Source: Pseudomonas capsici (GTDB lineage Bacteria; Pseudomonadota; Gammaproteobacteria; Pseudomonadales; Pseudomonadaceae). Taken from it: a stretch of DNA of 64,000 nucleotides. Positions within the stretch are counted from its first letter, which is position 1. Every line of letters starts with the position of its first letter. The notes beneath the pieces are model-generated. The model was not told the DNA's origin. It was given only the letters and a program-made list of their open reading frames with translations, and searched no databases. The position numbers were made by a program, and so were the translations under genes. The stretch is from positions 186,001 through 250,000 of the forward strand of contig NZ_JAFGZD010000002.1 in NCBI RefSeq assembly GCF_017165765.1. Direction: 5' to 3'. Shown piece by piece: positions 62,955-64,000 of the stretch.

Positions 62955-64000
62955 TTACAGACGTGGGTAATCGATATAACCGACCGGGCTCTTGCCGTAG
63001 AAGGTTTCAGGATTGGCCGGGTTCAGTGGTGCATCCTTTTCCAGGCGTTCCACCAGATCCGGGTTGGCGATATAGGGCACGCCGAAAGCGATGGCATCGG
63101 CCTTGCCCGCTGCCAGCCAGGCATTGCCGCTGTCCTTGGTGAACCTTTCGTTGGCGATGTAGACGCCACCAAAGGCTTTCTTCAACTGTGGTCCCAGGCT
63201 GTCGTCTGCTTCCTTCTCGCGGGCGCACAGGAATGCAATGCCGCGCTTGCCCAGTTCGGTGGCTACATAGCCAAAGGTTTCGGCCAGATTGTCGTCGCCC
63301 ATGTCATGCAGGTCGGCGCGTGGTGCCAGATGCACCCCGACACGGCCCGGGCCCCAGATTTCGATGATTGCATCGGTGACTTCCAGCAGCAGACGGGCAC
63401 GGTTTTCCAGGGAGCCACCGTATTGATCGGTGCGCTGGTTGGTGCTGGTCTGCAGGAACTGATCGATCAGATAACCGTTGGCGGCATGCAGCTCCACGCC
63501 ATCGAAACCGGCAGCCTTGGCGTTTTCTGCGCCGATCCGGTAGGCCTCGATCACATCACCGATTTCCGCCAGTTCCAGGGCTCGCGGTGTCACGTAGTCG
63601 GATTTCGGACGCAGCAGGCTCACATGCCCGGCGGGCTTGATTGCGCTGGGGGCTACGGGTGTTTCGTCGTTCAGGTACGAAGGATGGGAGATGCGTCCTA
63701 CGTGCCACAGTTGCATGACAATGCGGCCACCGGCGCCATGTACCGCCTTGGTGATATTGCTCCAGCCGCGGACCTGATCGTTGGACCAGATGCCCGGTGT
63801 ATCCGGGTAGCCCACGCCCAGCGGCGCGACCGAAGTGGCTTCGCTGATGATCAGGCCTGCCGAGGCGCGCTGTACGTAATACTCGGCCATCATCGCATTC
63901 GGCACACGGCCTTCGTCGGCGCGGCAGCGCGTCAGGGGCGCCATGATGATGCGGTTGGGCAGTTGCAGATCGCCTACGGTGATCGGGTCAAAGATAGTTG
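62955..64000 (-). CDS. xenB: XenB/NemA-type flavin oxidoreductase, 5' end cut by window edge
   Basis: 347 residues visible; the frame stays open to the right edge (TIFDPITVGDLQLPNRIIMAPL), so only the first one or two codons are missing. Old yellow enzyme family: an FMN-dependent NAD(P)H reductase acting on maleimides, nitro compounds and other electrophilic alkenes. FMN-site and catalytic motifs seen: MAPLTRCRADEGRVPN, MQLWHVGRISHP, GVELHAANGYLIDQFLQ and NQRTDQYGGSLENRARL. It is the probable homologue of PA4356 (xenB), adjacent to the same neighbours. Confidence 0.93.
   Translation of the reverse strand, partial: TIFDPITVGDLQLPNRIIMAPLTRCRADEGRVPNAMMAEYYVQRASAGLIISEATSVAPLGVGYPDTPGIWSNDQVRGWSNITKAVHGAGGRIVMQLWHVGRISHPSYLNDETPVAPSAIKPAGHVSLLRPKSDYVTPRALELAEIGDVIEAYRIGAENAKAAGFDGVELHAANGYLIDQFLQTSTNQRTDQYGGSLENRARLLLEVTDAIIEIWGPGRVGVHLAPRADLHDMGDDNLAETFGYVATELGKRGIAFLCAREKEADDSLGPQLKKAFGGVYIANERFTKDSGNAWLAAGKADAIAFGVPYIANPDLVERLEKDAPLNPANPETFYGKSPVGYIDYPRL

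Overview
The window is chromosomal DNA of a fluorescent-type Pseudomonas. From about 14.5 kb to the right end, gene content and order follow the P. aeruginosa block PA4356-PA4404 as I remember it, read in reverse: dciA, secA, argJ, GST, Nudix, panE, yajQ, mscS, ampG, groESL, colRS, mexVW, the imelysin cluster, bifA, sodB, argO/argP and a xenB-type reductase. Species is not certain. Base composition and the extra islands suggest a species outside the P. aeruginosa group.

Region 1, 1-14.5 kb: a type II secretion system (T2SS) island. gspK stands alone at the left. Next come a phoX phosphatase on the minus strand and a rightward operon of a SoxB-like protein followed by gspC-D-E-F-G-H-I-J-L-M-N, with most genes overlapping by a few bases. 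A clear Pho box (3679-3696) precedes this operon, so the secretion machine is probably made under phosphate starvation, as Hxc systems are. The SoxB-like lead protein keeps the fold signatures but has lost nearly all metal ligands of its family.

Region 2, 14.5-26.4 kb: housekeeping core with dciA, secA, argJ, a glutathione transferase, a Nudix-ThiE fusion, a cobalamin adenosyltransferase, a sensor kinase, panE, yajQ and mscS.

Region 3, 26.4-31.6 kb: a small accessory island. It holds a 1125-residue type VI secretion effector of the VasX/BTH_I2691 kind (MIX-like N-terminus, membrane-active C-terminal half) and two paralogous membrane immunity genes. The second immunity gene is preceded by a duplicated, in-frame remnant of the effector's last 22 codons.

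Region 4, 31.6-45 kb: ampG, an alkyltransferase-like repair protein, a DUF481 protein, a short-chain dehydrogenase, a HugZ-like protein, fxsA, groES-groEL with a possible sigma-32 promoter, uvsE, and the ColRS envelope-stress module. ColR-type boxes lie before the PAP2 phosphatase gene and before the methyltransferase-wapQ-small protein operon. The second box overlaps the colS terminator.

Region 5, 45-64 kb: a MexVW-like efflux pump, a DUF1513/imelysin/di-heme lipoprotein operon next to icmP (probably iron related), bifA (c-di-GMP phosphodiesterase, TTG start), a Tat-exported aminotransferase, sodB, divergent argO/argP, an NAD-dependent epimerase, a coiled-coil membrane protein and a xenB-type flavin reductase cut by the right edge. 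I saw no tRNA, rRNA, CRISPR array or insertion sequence.
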